NCBI RefSeq assembly: GCF_006442815.1
Contig: NZ_VFVL01000009.1
Location: forward strand, 62,001-126,000
Direction: 5' to 3'
DNA: 64,000 nucleotides
From: Mesorhizobium sp. B2-4-3
GTDB taxonomy: Bacteria > Pseudomonadota > Alphaproteobacteria > Rhizobiales > Rhizobiaceae
In this document: positions 45,984 through 55,630 of the stretch, in pieces
Layout of the letters: every line of letters starts with the position of its first letter
Numbering within the stretch: position 1 is the stretch's first letter
Translations under genes and position numbers: made by a program
Notes under the pieces: generated by a model
What the model was told of the DNA's origin: nothing
The model's database searches: none
What the model saw: only the letters and a program-made list of their open reading frames with translations

Positions 45984-45998
45984 CGGCAGATTTGCTTT

Positions 45999-46493
45999 TC
46001 AGTTGGCGCCAGTGCCGATAGCCGGGTGGCGCAATAGATCGCCTTCCTTGATGCCATCCCGGGCGGCTGTGCCGGCCTTGAGTTCAAGCACGAAGCGCAC
46101 GGGTTGTCCCGGCGAGATGATCGCTTCGGATTCGGGCTCGCCGCGCTTGATGGCTTTGATCCTGCCGTCCTGGCCGATAAAGATGAGGTCGAGCGCCATT
46201 GGAGTGTTCTTCATCCAGAAGTCCACCTCATCCGTTCTTTCGAAGACGAACAACATGCCGTGATCGTCTGCCATGGTCCGGCGAAACATCAGCCCCGCCT
46301 CGCGTTCGACGGAGGTATCGGCGATCTCGATGGAGAAGGAACGCTCGCCCGAACCGGTCGCCACCACAAGCGGTGTCCTGTCGATCGGCAGCAGCATCGC
46401 ATCCGCCGAACTTGGCTTCGCAGCGATGAAACAGGCGGCGAAAACGATCGCGGCGCAGAATATGCCCGCGGTCAGCCAATTGCGATGAGCCAT
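45999..46493 (-). CDS. DUF192 family exported protein
   Basis: A 164-residue protein with an N-terminal hydrophobic signal (WLTAGIFCAAIVFAACFIAA) and a DUF192 domain: REAGLMFRRTMADDHGMLFVF and FWMKNTPMALDLIFIG. The family is periplasmic with unknown function. GAGGTACCC precedes the ATG. It heads an operon with the hydrolase and the acetyltransferase; the upstream cold-shock gene is 113 bases away. Confidence 0.85.
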   Translation of the reverse strand: MAHRNWLTAGIFCAAIVFAACFIAAKPSSADAMLLPIDRTPLVVATGSGERSFSIEIADTSVEREAGLMFRRTMADDHGMLFVFERTDEVDFWMKNTPMALDLIFIGQDGRIKAIKRGEPESEAIISPGQPVRFVLELKAGTAARDGIKEGDLLRHPAIGTGAN

Positions 46494-46518
46494 GGGTACC
46501 TCGTCCAGACGCTCGTCC

Positions 46519-46565
46519 TAAACCATGATCCGGACAAGTGGAACCGGTTTTCGGACAAGATGGTC
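46519..46565. repeat. Short intergenic repeat, family D
   Basis: AAACCATGATCCGGACAAGT, then GGAACCGGTTTTCGGACAAG and ATGGTC. The halves CCATGATCCGGA and TCGGACAAGATGG are imperfect mirror images. It lies between the cold-shock gene and DUF192. Confidence 0.55.
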
Positions 46566-46606
46566 GCGCCGCGGCAAAGGGACTTTTCGAGTGCGTCGAG
46601 AAGCCC

Positions 46607-47200
46607 TCAGTGCGAAACCGACAAGGTGCCCATATCGGGGTGGATTTCGGCGGCCATAAGGCCTTTGTCGCCGCGGCCGAAGCGGACGAGCACGACCTGC
46701 CCGGGCCGGAGCTCGGTTATGCCGTAGCGCCGCAGCGTCTCCATGTGGACGAAGATATCTTCTGTCTCCTCGCCCCTGGTCAGGAAGCCGAAACCCTTGG
46801 TGCGATTGAACCACTTGACCAAGGCCCGCTCGAGGCCGCTCTCCGGGTTGACGGTAACGTGGGTGCGCTGTTCCTGCTCTGCCGGGTGGACAGCCGTCGA
46901 GGCATCCATGGAAAGGACGCGGAAAGCCTGCAAGCCCCGCTCGCCCTGTTTGACCAGGCAGACGACCCGCGCGCCCTCGAGCGCCGTCTGGAAGCCGTCC
47001 CTTCGAAGACAAGTCACATGGAGGAGAATATCGCCCGAGACGCCGTCGTCCGGAAGAATGAAGCCGTAGCCCTTCGCCACGTCGAACCATTTGATAGCGC
47101 CGGCGATTTCGACAAGCTCGGCGGGGTCGCCGCCACTGTCCCGCTGCAAGGCGTCGTCAAGGCTTCCGTCCCGCCTCGTAAAAGAGGCTTTTTCCCCCAT
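46607..47200 (-). CDS. Double cold-shock-domain protein
   Basis: A 197-residue protein with two CSD domains instead of the one of CspA. The first carries [18 protein letters not shown] (RNP1-like KGYGFI) and the second [18 protein letters not shown], followed by [13 protein letters not shown]. Such proteins bind single-stranded RNA or DNA and act as RNA chaperones. The ATG at 47200 has an AAGGGGGGCATTCTT leader. A 40-residue linker joins the domains. Confidence 0.92.
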   Translation of the reverse strand: MGEKASFTRRDGSLDDALQRDSGGDPAELVEIAGAIKWFDVAKGYGFILPDDGVSGDILLHVTCLRRDGFQTALEGARVVCLVKQGERGLQAFRVLSMDASTAVHPAEQEQRTHVTVNPESGLERALVKWFNRTKGFGFLTRGEETEDIFVHMETLRRYGITELRPGQVVLVRFGRGDKGLMAAEIHPDMGTLSVSH

Positions 47201-47460
47201 AAGAATGCCCCCCTTTTCAACTGAACCGCAACTGATTCTTGCCAAGAGATTAACACTGCGACTTCCGGGGTGTGCAAGGGCTGACGTGCCTTTTTTCACC
47301 GTTCAGCACCGGAAAGGCTGAAATGTCGTTTGCCGGCGCTTCCGGAATCCGAAATCGCAAGGTCTGAAATCGATCGCGCCGCCACTATTGTCGGACGATT
47401 GCCCTTTCCCCGGACGGCCCCTATGGTGCCCCGCAACCCCAACACTTTGAGGAAGCCGCC

Positions 47461-47901
47461 ATGCGTTACCTGCACACAATGGTCCGCGTCGCCGATATCG
47501 ACCAGTCGCTCGATTTCTACTGCAACAAGCTCGGCCTCAAGGAGGTGCGCCGCTACGAGAACGAGCAGGGCCGCTACACGCTTATCTTCCTCGCCGCGTC
47601 GGAAGACGAGCAAAGCGGCATCAACGAAAAGGCGCCGCTGGTCGAGCTGACCTACAATTGGGACCCGGAAGACTATAAGGGCGGCCGCAATTTCGGCCAC
47701 CTCGCCTATGAGGTCGACGACATCTACGCCACCTGCCAGAAGCTGATGGACAACGGCGTGACCATCAATCGTCCGCCGCGCGACGGCAACATGGCCTTTA
47801 TCCGCTCGCCGGACGGCATCTCGATCGAGCTTCTGCAGAAAGGCCCGGCCAAGGCAAAGGCCGAACCGTGGGCCTCGATGGCGAACACAGGCGTCTGGTA
47901 A
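47461..47901 (+). CDS. gloA: Lactoylglutathione lyase (glyoxalase I)
   Basis: Detoxifies methylglyoxal bound to glutathione. The 146-residue VOC protein has the four metal ligands: His5 (RYLHTMVRV), Glu in LVELTYNW, His in NFGHLAYEVDD and Glu in GISIELLQKG. The site GAGGAAGCCGCC precedes the ATG. Confidence 0.93.
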   Translation: MRYLHTMVRVADIDQSLDFYCNKLGLKEVRRYENEQGRYTLIFLAASEDEQSGINEKAPLVELTYNWDPEDYKGGRNFGHLAYEVDDIYATCQKLMDNGVTINRPPRDGNMAFIRSPDGISIELLQKGPAKAKAEPWASMANTGVW

Positions 47902-47974
47902 AGCCGGCGCTCCCACGCCGATTTGACCGGGTCGCTGGCGTTTCGCCGGGCCTTGCCTATCTATCGGGAATTGG

Positions 47975-48003
47975 CGCCAGCCTCATCCAGGCTGGCGTTT
48001 CTT
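47975..48003 (+). terminator. Terminator after gloA
   Basis: CGCCAGCC and GGCTGGCG pair across a 7-base loop and are followed by TTTCTT, 74 bases after the gloA stop and 26 bases before the next gene. Confidence 0.75.
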
Positions 48004-48022
48004 CATCCGCCAGGAGAATTTC

Positions 48023-48310
48023 ATGCCGATCAGCCGCGCCGATGTCGCCACCGAACATGCCAGCCGCTACCTGCAGCAGCTCTGCAAGCACTGGTCGCAT
48101 AAATTCCCGGTCGAGTTCGACCCGCAGCACGGCGCCATCCAGCTGTCGATCGGCCGCACCGTGATGGACGCCGACGATCATGCGCTGCACATCGCCCTGG
48201 CCGCCGACGACCAAGCGTCGCTGGAGCGGCTGGAGAGCGTGGTCGCCGACCATATCAAGCGCTTCGCCTTTCGCGAGGAATTGAGCTTCGACTGGCAGAA
48301 GGCCGCCTGA
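48023..48310 (+). CDS. DUF2218 family protein
   Basis: A 95-residue protein of a conserved family of unknown function, seen in rhizobia and often annotated near iron genes. It begins MPISRADVATEHASRYLQQL and has the typical CKHWSHKFPVEFD and FAFREELSFDW segments. CAGGAGAATTTC precedes the ATG. Confidence 0.85.
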   Translation: MPISRADVATEHASRYLQQLCKHWSHKFPVEFDPQHGAIQLSIGRTVMDADDHALHIALAADDQASLERLESVVADHIKRFAFREELSFDWQKAA

Positions 48311-48344
48311 GGCGGAGCAGTTCCGGGAAAAGTGCCTCGAACAG

Positions 48345-48905
48345 TCAGCCGCCGGCCTTGCCCGCCATGTCGAGCAGCGCCAGCACGCTGCGCCAGTTGC
48401 GTGCCGTGCCCGGCACCTTCAGCGTGCGTGGGATGAGGTTGGCGAAGACCGATTTGCCGAGCCCGTCCGGCGCATGCAGGTAAAGCACGTCGCCCTTGAT
48501 CTCGAAGCGCTCGGGGCCGGTGCATTTGTCGGCGAGCCGCTGCGTCTCCTCGGCGGTCGGCTCGCGCTCCAGCGCATAGGCATGCAGCTTGGTCGGCTCG
48601 CCGGCTATCTCGGGATAGGGATTGTCCTCAACCAGCCGCTCGAACCAGCCGGCGTCGCGCACCATGATGCGCGAATGAAAGCCCCATTTCTTCTCGAATG
48701 CCGCCTCGATCTCCCTGGTCAGCGTCGCCGCGTCCCCCTTCTTCGCCCGGAACACGATATTGCCGCTCTGCACATACGTCGCGACATCGCTGAAACCGAG
48801 GCTTTTGAAAAAGGTTCTGAGCTCCGCCATTTTGACGATGCGGTTGCCGCCGACATTGATGCCGGAAAACAGCGCGACGAAGACCGTGCTTTGTTTTGCG
48901 CTCAT
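48345..48905 (-). CDS. DUF1697 family protein
   Basis: A 186-residue cytoplasmic protein of the DUF1697 family: VALFSGINVGGNRIVKMAEL at the start and TYVQSGNIVFRAKK. Function unknown. Its start codon overlaps the ilvA stop (ATGA), so it is translated after ilvA. Confidence 0.87.
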   Translation of the reverse strand: MSAKQSTVFVALFSGINVGGNRIVKMAELRTFFKSLGFSDVATYVQSGNIVFRAKKGDAATLTREIEAAFEKKWGFHSRIMVRDAGWFERLVEDNPYPEIAGEPTKLHAYALEREPTAEETQRLADKCTGPERFEIKGDVLYLHAPDGLGKSVFANLIPRTLKVPGTARNWRSVLALLDMAGKAGG

Positions 48906-50158
48906 ATGATGAACCCCGCCAGCGTCTCGTTGTCGGTGATGTCCTGATATTGCACGCCCTCGGCGTCGAAATTGGCTTTCAGCAGGTCGAAATTGCGCCG
49001 GTCCTTGGTCTCGATGCCGATCAGCACCGAACCGAAATTGCGTGCCGATTTTTTCAGATACTCGAACCGGGCGATATCGTCGTCGGCACCGAGCATTTCG
49101 AGGAAATCGCGCAGCGCGCCCGGCCGTTGCGGAAAACGGATGATGAAATACTTCTTCAGCCCCTCGAAGCGCAGCGCCCTCTCCTTTACGTCCGGCAGCC
49201 GCTCGAAGTCGAAATTGCCGCCGGAGACGACCGCGACGATGGTCTTGCCCCTGATCTCCTTGCGCGAAAAATCCTTGAGCGCATCGATCGCCAGCGCGCC
49301 GGCCGGCTCCAGCACGACGCCCTCGACATTGAGCATCTCGATCATGGTGGCGCAGAGCCGGTTCTCCGGGACGAGGCGGACGGCGTCGGCGGTGAAGTCC
49401 TTGAGATGGCGCAACGGCTCTCGACCGATCTCGGCCACCGCCGCGCCGTCGACGAAATTGTCGACCTTGGCGAGCTTGACCCGCTTGCCGCCGGCAAGGC
49501 TCTCGCGCAGGCTAGGCGCGCCCGCCGGCTCGCAGAACACGAAGCGCGGGTCGCGATGCTGGTCGGCGAAATAATGCGTCACCCCGGCGGCAAGGCCTCC
49601 GCCGCCCACCGGTAGCATGACGATGTCGGGCGCGCGGGCGCCTGGCATCTGGGCCGCGATCTCGTAGGCGACCGTCGCCTGGCCCTCGATGATGTCCTTG
49701 TGGTCGAAGGGCGGCACCATATGCGCGCCGGCGGCCTCCGTGAATTCGAAGGCGGCGCGGTAGCAATCGTCGAAGAAGTCGCCGACCAGCCTGATCTCGA
49801 CGAAATCGCCGCCGAACAGCCGCGTCTTGTCGATCTTCTGCTGCGGCGTCGTCACCGGCATGAACACGACGCCCTTCTTGCCGAAATGGCGGCAGACGAA
49901 GGCAAAACCCTGGGCGTGATTGCCTGCCGAGGCGCAGACGAACAGCTCGGCATTGTTGCCGGCGGCGAGCGCCTTGCGGAAGAAGTTGAAGGCGCCCCTG
50001 ATCTTGTAGGAACGCACCGGCGTCAGATCCTCGCGCTTCAAAAGGATGCGGGCGCCTGTCTTCTTCGACAGATAGTCGTTCTCCTGCAGCGGCGTTTCCG
50101 GAAAGATTCCGCGGATCGCTTCGGCGGCCACGGCAACGCGGGCGGAAAAGCTGTTCAC
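48902..50158 (-). CDS. ilvA: Threonine ammonia-lyase with ACT-like domain
   Basis: Converts threonine to 2-oxobutanoate, the first step of isoleucine synthesis. The 418-residue protein has the PLP lysine in PVRSYKIRGAFNFF and a PLP phosphate loop LPVGGGGLAAGV. A C-terminal ACT-like domain starts near YFIIRFPQRPGALRDFL, which would allow feedback control. The start is GTG at 50158 with GAGGGACTTTCA; no ATG gives the conserved N-terminus. Confidence 0.92.
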   Translation of the reverse strand: MNSFSARVAVAAEAIRGIFPETPLQENDYLSKKTGARILLKREDLTPVRSYKIRGAFNFFRKALAAGNNAELFVCASAGNHAQGFAFVCRHFGKKGVVFMPVTTPQQKIDKTRLFGGDFVEIRLVGDFFDDCYRAAFEFTEAAGAHMVPPFDHKDIIEGQATVAYEIAAQMPGARAPDIVMLPVGGGGLAAGVTHYFADQHRDPRFVFCEPAGAPSLRESLAGGKRVKLAKVDNFVDGAAVAEIGREPLRHLKDFTADAVRLVPENRLCATMIEMLNVEGVVLEPAGALAIDALKDFSRKEIRGKTIVAVVSGGNFDFERLPDVKERALRFEGLKKYFIIRFPQRPGALRDFLEMLGADDDIARFEYLKKSARNFGSVLIGIETKDRRNFDLLKANFDAEGVQYQDITDNETLAGFII

Positions 50159-50391
50159 TGAAAGTCCCTCGTTTCGACAGCCGGCACGCGGCAGAATGGC
50201 CGTGACCCGTGCCGGCAATCTTCCTGCCGCCGTTTTGGCTTTCGCGCAACAGTGCGATGGCTGTCGCCCGACGCTGAGCCAATTTCCGCTGGACACGACT
50301 TACTTTAGCCGCACTTCGGCTGTCCGGGAGGTTTCCGCGGAGGTGGACGGCCAATCGTGGCCGCAGTGGAATTGCCAGTGAAAGTGTCGAC

Positions 50392-51468
50392 GTGCGGTTG
50401 AAGACAATTCTGATCATTGCCTTTGCCCTGCTGATAGCAGGCTGCGCGGGCCACCAGACGCAGGAAATCCTGGGCAGCGTCGTCGTGCCGACGACGGCGA
50501 CCGAGATCGCCGGCAACCACTCGATCTTCATCGCCACGACGCGCAAGCGCTCCGACGACCCGAACAAGGTTTTTGACGGCGAACGCTCGGCGACGCTCAA
50601 CTATGCGCGTGTCAACGTCACAGTTCCCCCCATTCACCAGACCGGCCAGATCGAACGCCGTTCGCGCGGCAAGTCGAACGACCCGACGAAGTATTTCATG
50701 GCCTCCGAAGTCGTCGGCTACGACACGCAGCCGAAATTCGCCAGCGCCCTCAACGCCGATATCGACGCCCGCGGCGGCCGCGTCATGGTCTTCGTCCACG
50801 GCTACAACACCGGCTTCGACGACGCCGTCTACCGGCTGACCCAGATCGTCCACGATTCCGGCTATCCGGGCACGCCGGTGCTGTTCTCCTGGGCTTCCGG
50901 CGCCAAGACCACCGACTATGTCTACGACAAGGAAAGCGCCGCCGCCGCCCGCGACCAGCTGGAAGTGACGTTGCGGATGCTGGCGCAGACCGGCGCCCGG
51001 CGCATCGACATCGTCGCCCATTCGATGGGAACCTGGGTGACGATGGAGACGCTGCGCCAGCTCGCCATCACCGGCGACCGCGATCTCAGCGGCAAGCTCG
51101 GCGACGTCGTGCTTGCCTCGCCCGACATCGATGTCGACGTCTTCAAGAGTCAGATGCGCCGCTATGGCAAGCCGGACAAGCCCTTCATCTTGCTCCTGTC
51201 GGACGACGACCGAGCGCTGAGGCTCTCCGGCCTGATCGCCGGCTCGCGGCCGCGCGTCGGCGATTATCGGGATGCCGCCGACCTCGCCTCCTATGGCGTC
51301 ACGGTGGTCGACCTTTCCAAGGTCAAGGGCGCCGACAGCTTCAATCACACCAAATTCGCCGACAATCCGATGATGGTGCAGATGATCGGACAGCGTCTGC
51401 GCGAGGACGACGGCTTTGCCAGCGATCGCGACGTGACCGACCGCATCCGCCAGTTGGCCACGCAGTAA
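50392..51468 (+). CDS. DUF900-type alpha/beta hydrolase lipoprotein, copy 1
   Basis: A 358-residue exported hydrolase. The lipobox LIAGC puts the lipid-modified cysteine at residue 18. The hydrolase part has FVHGYNTGFDDAVYRL (oxyanion), AHSMGTW (nucleophile Ser) and HTKFADNP near the end (His). The family (PF05990) has no known substrate. It begins with GTG at 50392. Downstream, 105 bases away, is a paralogue with the same layout, so this is a tandem duplication. Likely anchored in the inner or outer membrane facing the periplasm. Confidence 0.85.
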   Translation: MRLKTILIIAFALLIAGCAGHQTQEILGSVVVPTTATEIAGNHSIFIATTRKRSDDPNKVFDGERSATLNYARVNVTVPPIHQTGQIERRSRGKSNDPTKYFMASEVVGYDTQPKFASALNADIDARGGRVMVFVHGYNTGFDDAVYRLTQIVHDSGYPGTPVLFSWASGAKTTDYVYDKESAAAARDQLEVTLRMLAQTGARRIDIVAHSMGTWVTMETLRQLAITGDRDLSGKLGDVVLASPDIDVDVFKSQMRRYGKPDKPFILLLSDDDRALRLSGLIAGSRPRVGDYRDAADLASYGVTVVDLSKVKGADSFNHTKFADNPMMVQMIGQRLREDDGFASDRDVTDRIRQLATQ

Positions 51469-51573
51469 CCGTATCCGCGCGGTTTCCGCATCGCATCGAC
51501 TTTGAACTGGACCCGGCCGCTCTCTGGCTTTATCGGAGTAGCAAGAGAGCTTGCCGCCCTTGGGGGATCCCGG

Positions 51574-52737
51574 GTGACTGTGCATGTGAAGATCGTTGTC
51601 GGCCTTGCCTTCACGCTCGCCCTCGCCGGCTGCGCCGGTCCCACGCATGATCTGCTCAACCGCAAGGCGGTCGCGGCGCCTGCCTCCGACATCGCCGCCA
51701 GGCACGAGATCTTCGTCGCCACGACCCGCCAGCAGGCGACCAAGGATCCGCGCCAGGTGTTCGACGGCGACCGTTCGCTGACCACCCTCTATGCCCGTGT
51801 CGACGTCACCGTGCCGAAGATCCATCAGGTCGGCGCGATCGAGCGCGCCAAGGGCTCGGCCGACTCCAACCCGGCCAAGCAATTCACCGCCACCGACGTC
51901 GTCCACTATGGCGATGCGCAGCAATTCGCCAAGGCGGTCGGCGCCGACATTTCCATGCGCGGCGACCGCGCCCTGGTGTTCGTGCACGGCTTCAACAACG
52001 GTTTCGACGACGGCATCTATCGGCTGACGCAGATCGCGCACGACACCAAATATCCGGGTACGCCGGTGCTGTTCTCATGGGCGTCGAGCGCCAAGGCGAC
52101 CGGCTACATCTACGACAAGGACAGTTCGACCGCCGCGCGCGACGACCTCGAGGCGACGCTGCGGATGCTTGCCAAGACGAAGGTCAAGAGCATCGACATC
52201 ATCGCCCATTCCATGGGCACCTGGCTGACGATGGAGGCGCTGCGCCAGCTTGCCATCACCGGCGACCGCGATCTCAATGGCAAGCTCGGCTATGTCATCC
52301 TCGCCTCGCCCGACATCGACGTCGATGTCTTCAAGAAGCAGATGATCCGCTACGGCAAGCCGGACAAACCCTTCGCCATCCTGCTTTCGGGCGACGACCG
52401 GGCGCTGAAGCTGTCGAGCTTCATTTCCGGCGACAAGCCGCGCGTCGGCGACTACGGCAACGCGGCCGATCTCGCCAATTATGGCGTGACGGTCGTCGAC
52501 TTGACCCACGCCAAGGGCGGCGACGGCGGCCTGAACCATGCCAAGTTCGCCGACAACCCGATCCTGGTGCAATTGCTGGGCAACCGGCTGCGCACGCCGG
52601 CCGGGCTTGCTTCGGACGAGCCCGACCCGGCGCAGCTCAACAATATCGGCCAGGGCCTCGGCAAGGCGGTCGGCTCGGTCGCCGAGGTCGTCATCACCAC
52701 GCCGTTCAAGGTGCTGACCATCGCCACGGGCGGATAG
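51574..52737 (+). CDS. DUF900-type alpha/beta hydrolase lipoprotein, copy 2
   Basis: A 387-residue paralogue of the gene before it. The lipobox LALAGC gives Cys20. FVHGFNNGFDDGIYRLTQIA, AHSMGTW and LNHAKFADNP align with copy 1 over the whole length, and long blocks are identical (MGTWLTME, VILASPDIDVDVFK). Its C-terminus has an extra 35 residues. The start is taken as GTG at 51574 behind TTGGGGGATCCCGG; two later GTGs are possible. It is convergent with adenine deaminase, 7 bases away. Confidence 0.85.
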   Translation: MTVHVKIVVGLAFTLALAGCAGPTHDLLNRKAVAAPASDIAARHEIFVATTRQQATKDPRQVFDGDRSLTTLYARVDVTVPKIHQVGAIERAKGSADSNPAKQFTATDVVHYGDAQQFAKAVGADISMRGDRALVFVHGFNNGFDDGIYRLTQIAHDTKYPGTPVLFSWASSAKATGYIYDKDSSTAARDDLEATLRMLAKTKVKSIDIIAHSMGTWLTMEALRQLAITGDRDLNGKLGYVILASPDIDVDVFKKQMIRYGKPDKPFAILLSGDDRALKLSSFISGDKPRVGDYGNAADLANYGVTVVDLTHAKGGDGGLNHAKFADNPILVQLLGNRLRTPAGLASDEPDPAQLNNIGQGLGKAVGSVAEVVITTPFKVLTIATGG

Positions 52738-52744
52738 CTAACGC

Positions 52745-54562
52745 TCAGATAAACAGATCGACCTTCTGGAACGTCGTCACGTCGACCAGGCCGACGTCCG
52801 AGATCCTGAGTTCCGGAATGACCACCAGCGCCAGCAGCGAGTGCTGCATATAGGCGTTGTTGAGCGAGCAGCCGACCTTGCGCATCGCCTCGGTCAGTTG
52901 CTCGGCCTTGGCCGCGACGATCTCGGCGCGTTCGTCGGACATCAGGCCGGCGATCGGCATCTCGACCAGCGCCAGTTCCTTGCCCTTGGAATAAAGCACG
53001 ACGCCGCCGCCCACCTCGCTCAGCCGGTTGACGGCCAAAGCCATGTCCTCCTTGTTGGTGCCGACGACGATGATGTGGTGCGCGTCATGCGCCACGCTGG
53101 ACGCCATTGCGCAGTCTTTCACATAGCCGAAGCCGGAGACGAAGGCGTTGGTGACGCCGCCCGTGCCGCGATGCCGCTCGACCAGGGCGATCTGGCAGAT
53201 GTCGTTGCGGCGATCCATGGCGACCAGCCCGTCCTCGACCGGCAGGTCGGCTTCCAGAGCGCGCGTCGGCGCCTGGTTCTCGATCACGCCGATCACCCGC
53301 GCCCGCACCTCGTTGGCGCCCTTCGGCGCGGAAATGTCGAAGTCCTTGGCCGCGAGCTTCTTGCCGAGCTTGACCGTGTTCTTCGCCGATTGCGGATAGT
53401 CATAGGCGGGGATGTCGATCTCCAGCTTGCCGCCCTTCGCCAGCCGGACGCCGCGGGCATAGACCTCGTCTATGGTCATCTGGGCAAGGTCCGAGACGAT
53501 CAGCAGATCGGCGAGCCGTCCGGGCGCGATGGAGCCGATCTCGCGCTCCAGCCTGAAATGCTGCGCGGTGTTGAGCGTCGCCATCTGGATCGCCGTCACC
53601 GGCTTCAGGCCCTGGCTGATGGCGTGCCGCACCACCCGGTCCATATGGCCTTCATGCACAAGCGTGCCGGAATGGCTGTCATCGGTGCACAGGATGAAGT
53701 TGCGCGGATCGATGCCGCCTTCGGTCACCGCCTTGATCTGTGCCGCGACATCGTACCAGGCCGACCCCAGCCTCAGCATCGCCTTCATGCCCTGGCGCAC
53801 GCGCGCGATCGCGTCCTCGGCGCGCGTGCCTTCATGGTCGTCCTCCGCCCCGCCCGCGACATAGCCGTGAAACGGCAGGCCGAGATCGGGTGACGCATAA
53901 TGCCCGCCGACCGTCTTGCCGGCCTTGACCGTCTCGGCGATCTCGCCGGACATCACCGGATTGTTGGCAGTGACGCCTGGGAAATTCATCACTTCGCCGA
54001 GGCCGATGATGTTTTCCCAGGTCATGGCCTCGGCCACGTCGGCGACCGTCAATTCGGCGCCGGCATGCTCCAGCCCCGGCGCCGACGGCACGCAGGACGG
54101 CATCTGCACATGCACGTTGATCGGCATCGCGACCGCCTCGTCATGCATCAGCCGCATGCCCGGCAGTCCAAGCACATTGGCGATCTCGTGCGGGTCGATG
54201 AACATCGAGGTCGTGCCGTGCGGGATGACCGCGCGGCAGAACTCCGTCACCGTCACCATGCCGCTCTCGACGTGCATGTGTGCGTCGCAAAGGCCGGGCA
54301 CCAGATAGCGCCCGCCGGCATCGACGACCTTCGTTCCCTGCCCGATGGCATGGCCGGCGTTCGGCCCGCAATAGGCGAAACGGCCGGCGGCGATCGCGAT
54401 ATCGGTGCCGGGGATGATCTCGCCCGAATGGACGTTCACCCAGCGACCGTTGCGGATGACCAGATCGGCCGGCTTTCGGCCCATCGCGACGTCGACCAGA
54501 TGTGTCGCCACCTCGGTCCACGGCTTTGGCTTTGCAGCGCTAGTCGGCTTGGCGTTGGTCAT
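52745..54562 (-). CDS. ade: Adenine deaminase
   Basis: Converts adenine to hypoxanthine. The 605-residue protein has the amidohydrolase metal site DAHMHVESG, the GGHYASPDLG segment and CTDDSHSGTLVHEGHMD, with the family's N-terminal DLVIRNGRWVNVHSGEIIPG. The ATG at 54562 follows AGAGGACCC. The sequence looks complete. It belongs to purine salvage, as does the phosphoribosyltransferase at 62447. Confidence 0.94.
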   Translation of the reverse strand: MTNAKPTSAAKPKPWTEVATHLVDVAMGRKPADLVIRNGRWVNVHSGEIIPGTDIAIAAGRFAYCGPNAGHAIGQGTKVVDAGGRYLVPGLCDAHMHVESGMVTVTEFCRAVIPHGTTSMFIDPHEIANVLGLPGMRLMHDEAVAMPINVHVQMPSCVPSAPGLEHAGAELTVADVAEAMTWENIIGLGEVMNFPGVTANNPVMSGEIAETVKAGKTVGGHYASPDLGLPFHGYVAGGAEDDHEGTRAEDAIARVRQGMKAMLRLGSAWYDVAAQIKAVTEGGIDPRNFILCTDDSHSGTLVHEGHMDRVVRHAISQGLKPVTAIQMATLNTAQHFRLEREIGSIAPGRLADLLIVSDLAQMTIDEVYARGVRLAKGGKLEIDIPAYDYPQSAKNTVKLGKKLAAKDFDISAPKGANEVRARVIGVIENQAPTRALEADLPVEDGLVAMDRRNDICQIALVERHRGTGGVTNAFVSGFGYVKDCAMASSVAHDAHHIIVVGTNKEDMALAVNRLSEVGGGVVLYSKGKELALVEMPIAGLMSDERAEIVAAKAEQLTEAMRKVGCSLNNAYMQHSLLALVVIPELRISDVGLVDVTTFQKVDLFI

Positions 54563-54720
54563 CGGCGGGTCCTCTGAATAGGCCACTTTGGCAAATGTCG
54601 GCATCCGGAGCCAGAGCGTCAGGTCGTAAACCACTGTTGCAGAGATGCAATTCCGTTTCGTGGCGAATGGCGCTAGTCTGTCGCGAGGAGTCGTTCGAAA
54701 CCGCCATTTCGGAGCGCTCG

Positions 54721-55386
54721 ATGCGTCGATTGACGCTTGCCAGTGCCGGCTTTCTTGCCCTGCTGTCCGGATCTGCCCGGGCGGCGGATCTGGGTAGCGA
54801 TCTGCCGATGACCGCAGCCGGCTTCGACTGGACCGGCTATTATGCCGGCATGCAGGCCGGCTATGGCTGGGGCCGGTCCGAAATCACCGGCGACGATGGC
54901 GGCCCGTTTTCGGTGAAGCCCGACATCGACGGCGGTTTCGTCGGCGGCCATGTCGCGGGGCTCTGGCAGTTCGACAAGGCCGTGATCGGCGCCGAGGCCG
55001 ATCTCAACTACGCCTCGATCGACGGCACCGCCGACGCCGGGCCGGCAAACACATTCGGCACCGACGTCAAGTGGTTCGGGTCGATCAATGCCAAGGCCGG
55101 CTATGCCATGGATCGCGTGCTGATCTATGGCATCGGCGGCGTCTCTTTCGCCGGCATCGAGACCTCGCAGGCGGCAGGCTCGGCCTTTGCCCGAACCCGC
55201 ACCAGCACCGGCTGGACGCTCGGCGCCGGCGTCGACTATGCCTTGACCGACAATGTCGTCGTCGGCGCGCAATACCGCTACTACGATTTCGGCAAGGAGC
55301 ATTTCGATGCGCCGGACACCTTCGCCGACCGCGATCAGGACGTGAAGCTGCAGACGCTTGGCGTGAATTTCAGCTATAAATTCTGA
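54721..55386 (+). CDS. Outer-membrane beta-barrel protein, Omp25/31-like
   Basis: A 221-residue exported protein. A Sec signal peptide (cut probably after SARA, residue 21) is followed by DLPMTAAGFDWTGYYAGMQAGYGWG, the usual start of rhizobial small porin-like barrels, then alternating strands with VGGHVAGLWQFD and a final NFSYKF ending with an aromatic residue. It probably contributes to outer-membrane integrity. GGAGCGCTCG precedes the ATG at 54721. Confidence 0.87.
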   Translation: MRRLTLASAGFLALLSGSARAADLGSDLPMTAAGFDWTGYYAGMQAGYGWGRSEITGDDGGPFSVKPDIDGGFVGGHVAGLWQFDKAVIGAEADLNYASIDGTADAGPANTFGTDVKWFGSINAKAGYAMDRVLIYGIGGVSFAGIETSQAAGSAFARTRTSTGWTLGAGVDYALTDNVVVGAQYRYYDFGKEHFDAPDTFADRDQDVKLQTLGVNFSYKF

Positions 55387-55630
55387 GGCTTGCGGCGCCG
55401 CAACGATGCGGAACGCCCCTCCCGCATCTCTTGAAAATTCAGGTGGCCGGCGCCCGCAGGGGGCGGGGGAATGGGTAGGGGCCTGATGGACGCCGGCCTC
55501 GGCGGATCGATCCGCCGCGTGGCAAACACTAACGTACTCTCAGCAGACCGTAATTCCGCGATCGCGCCACTTTGCCACCCTGCGGACGAACATGGCCGAT
55601 AGGCTTCGCCGAAAGGTTGCGGGCGACCGG

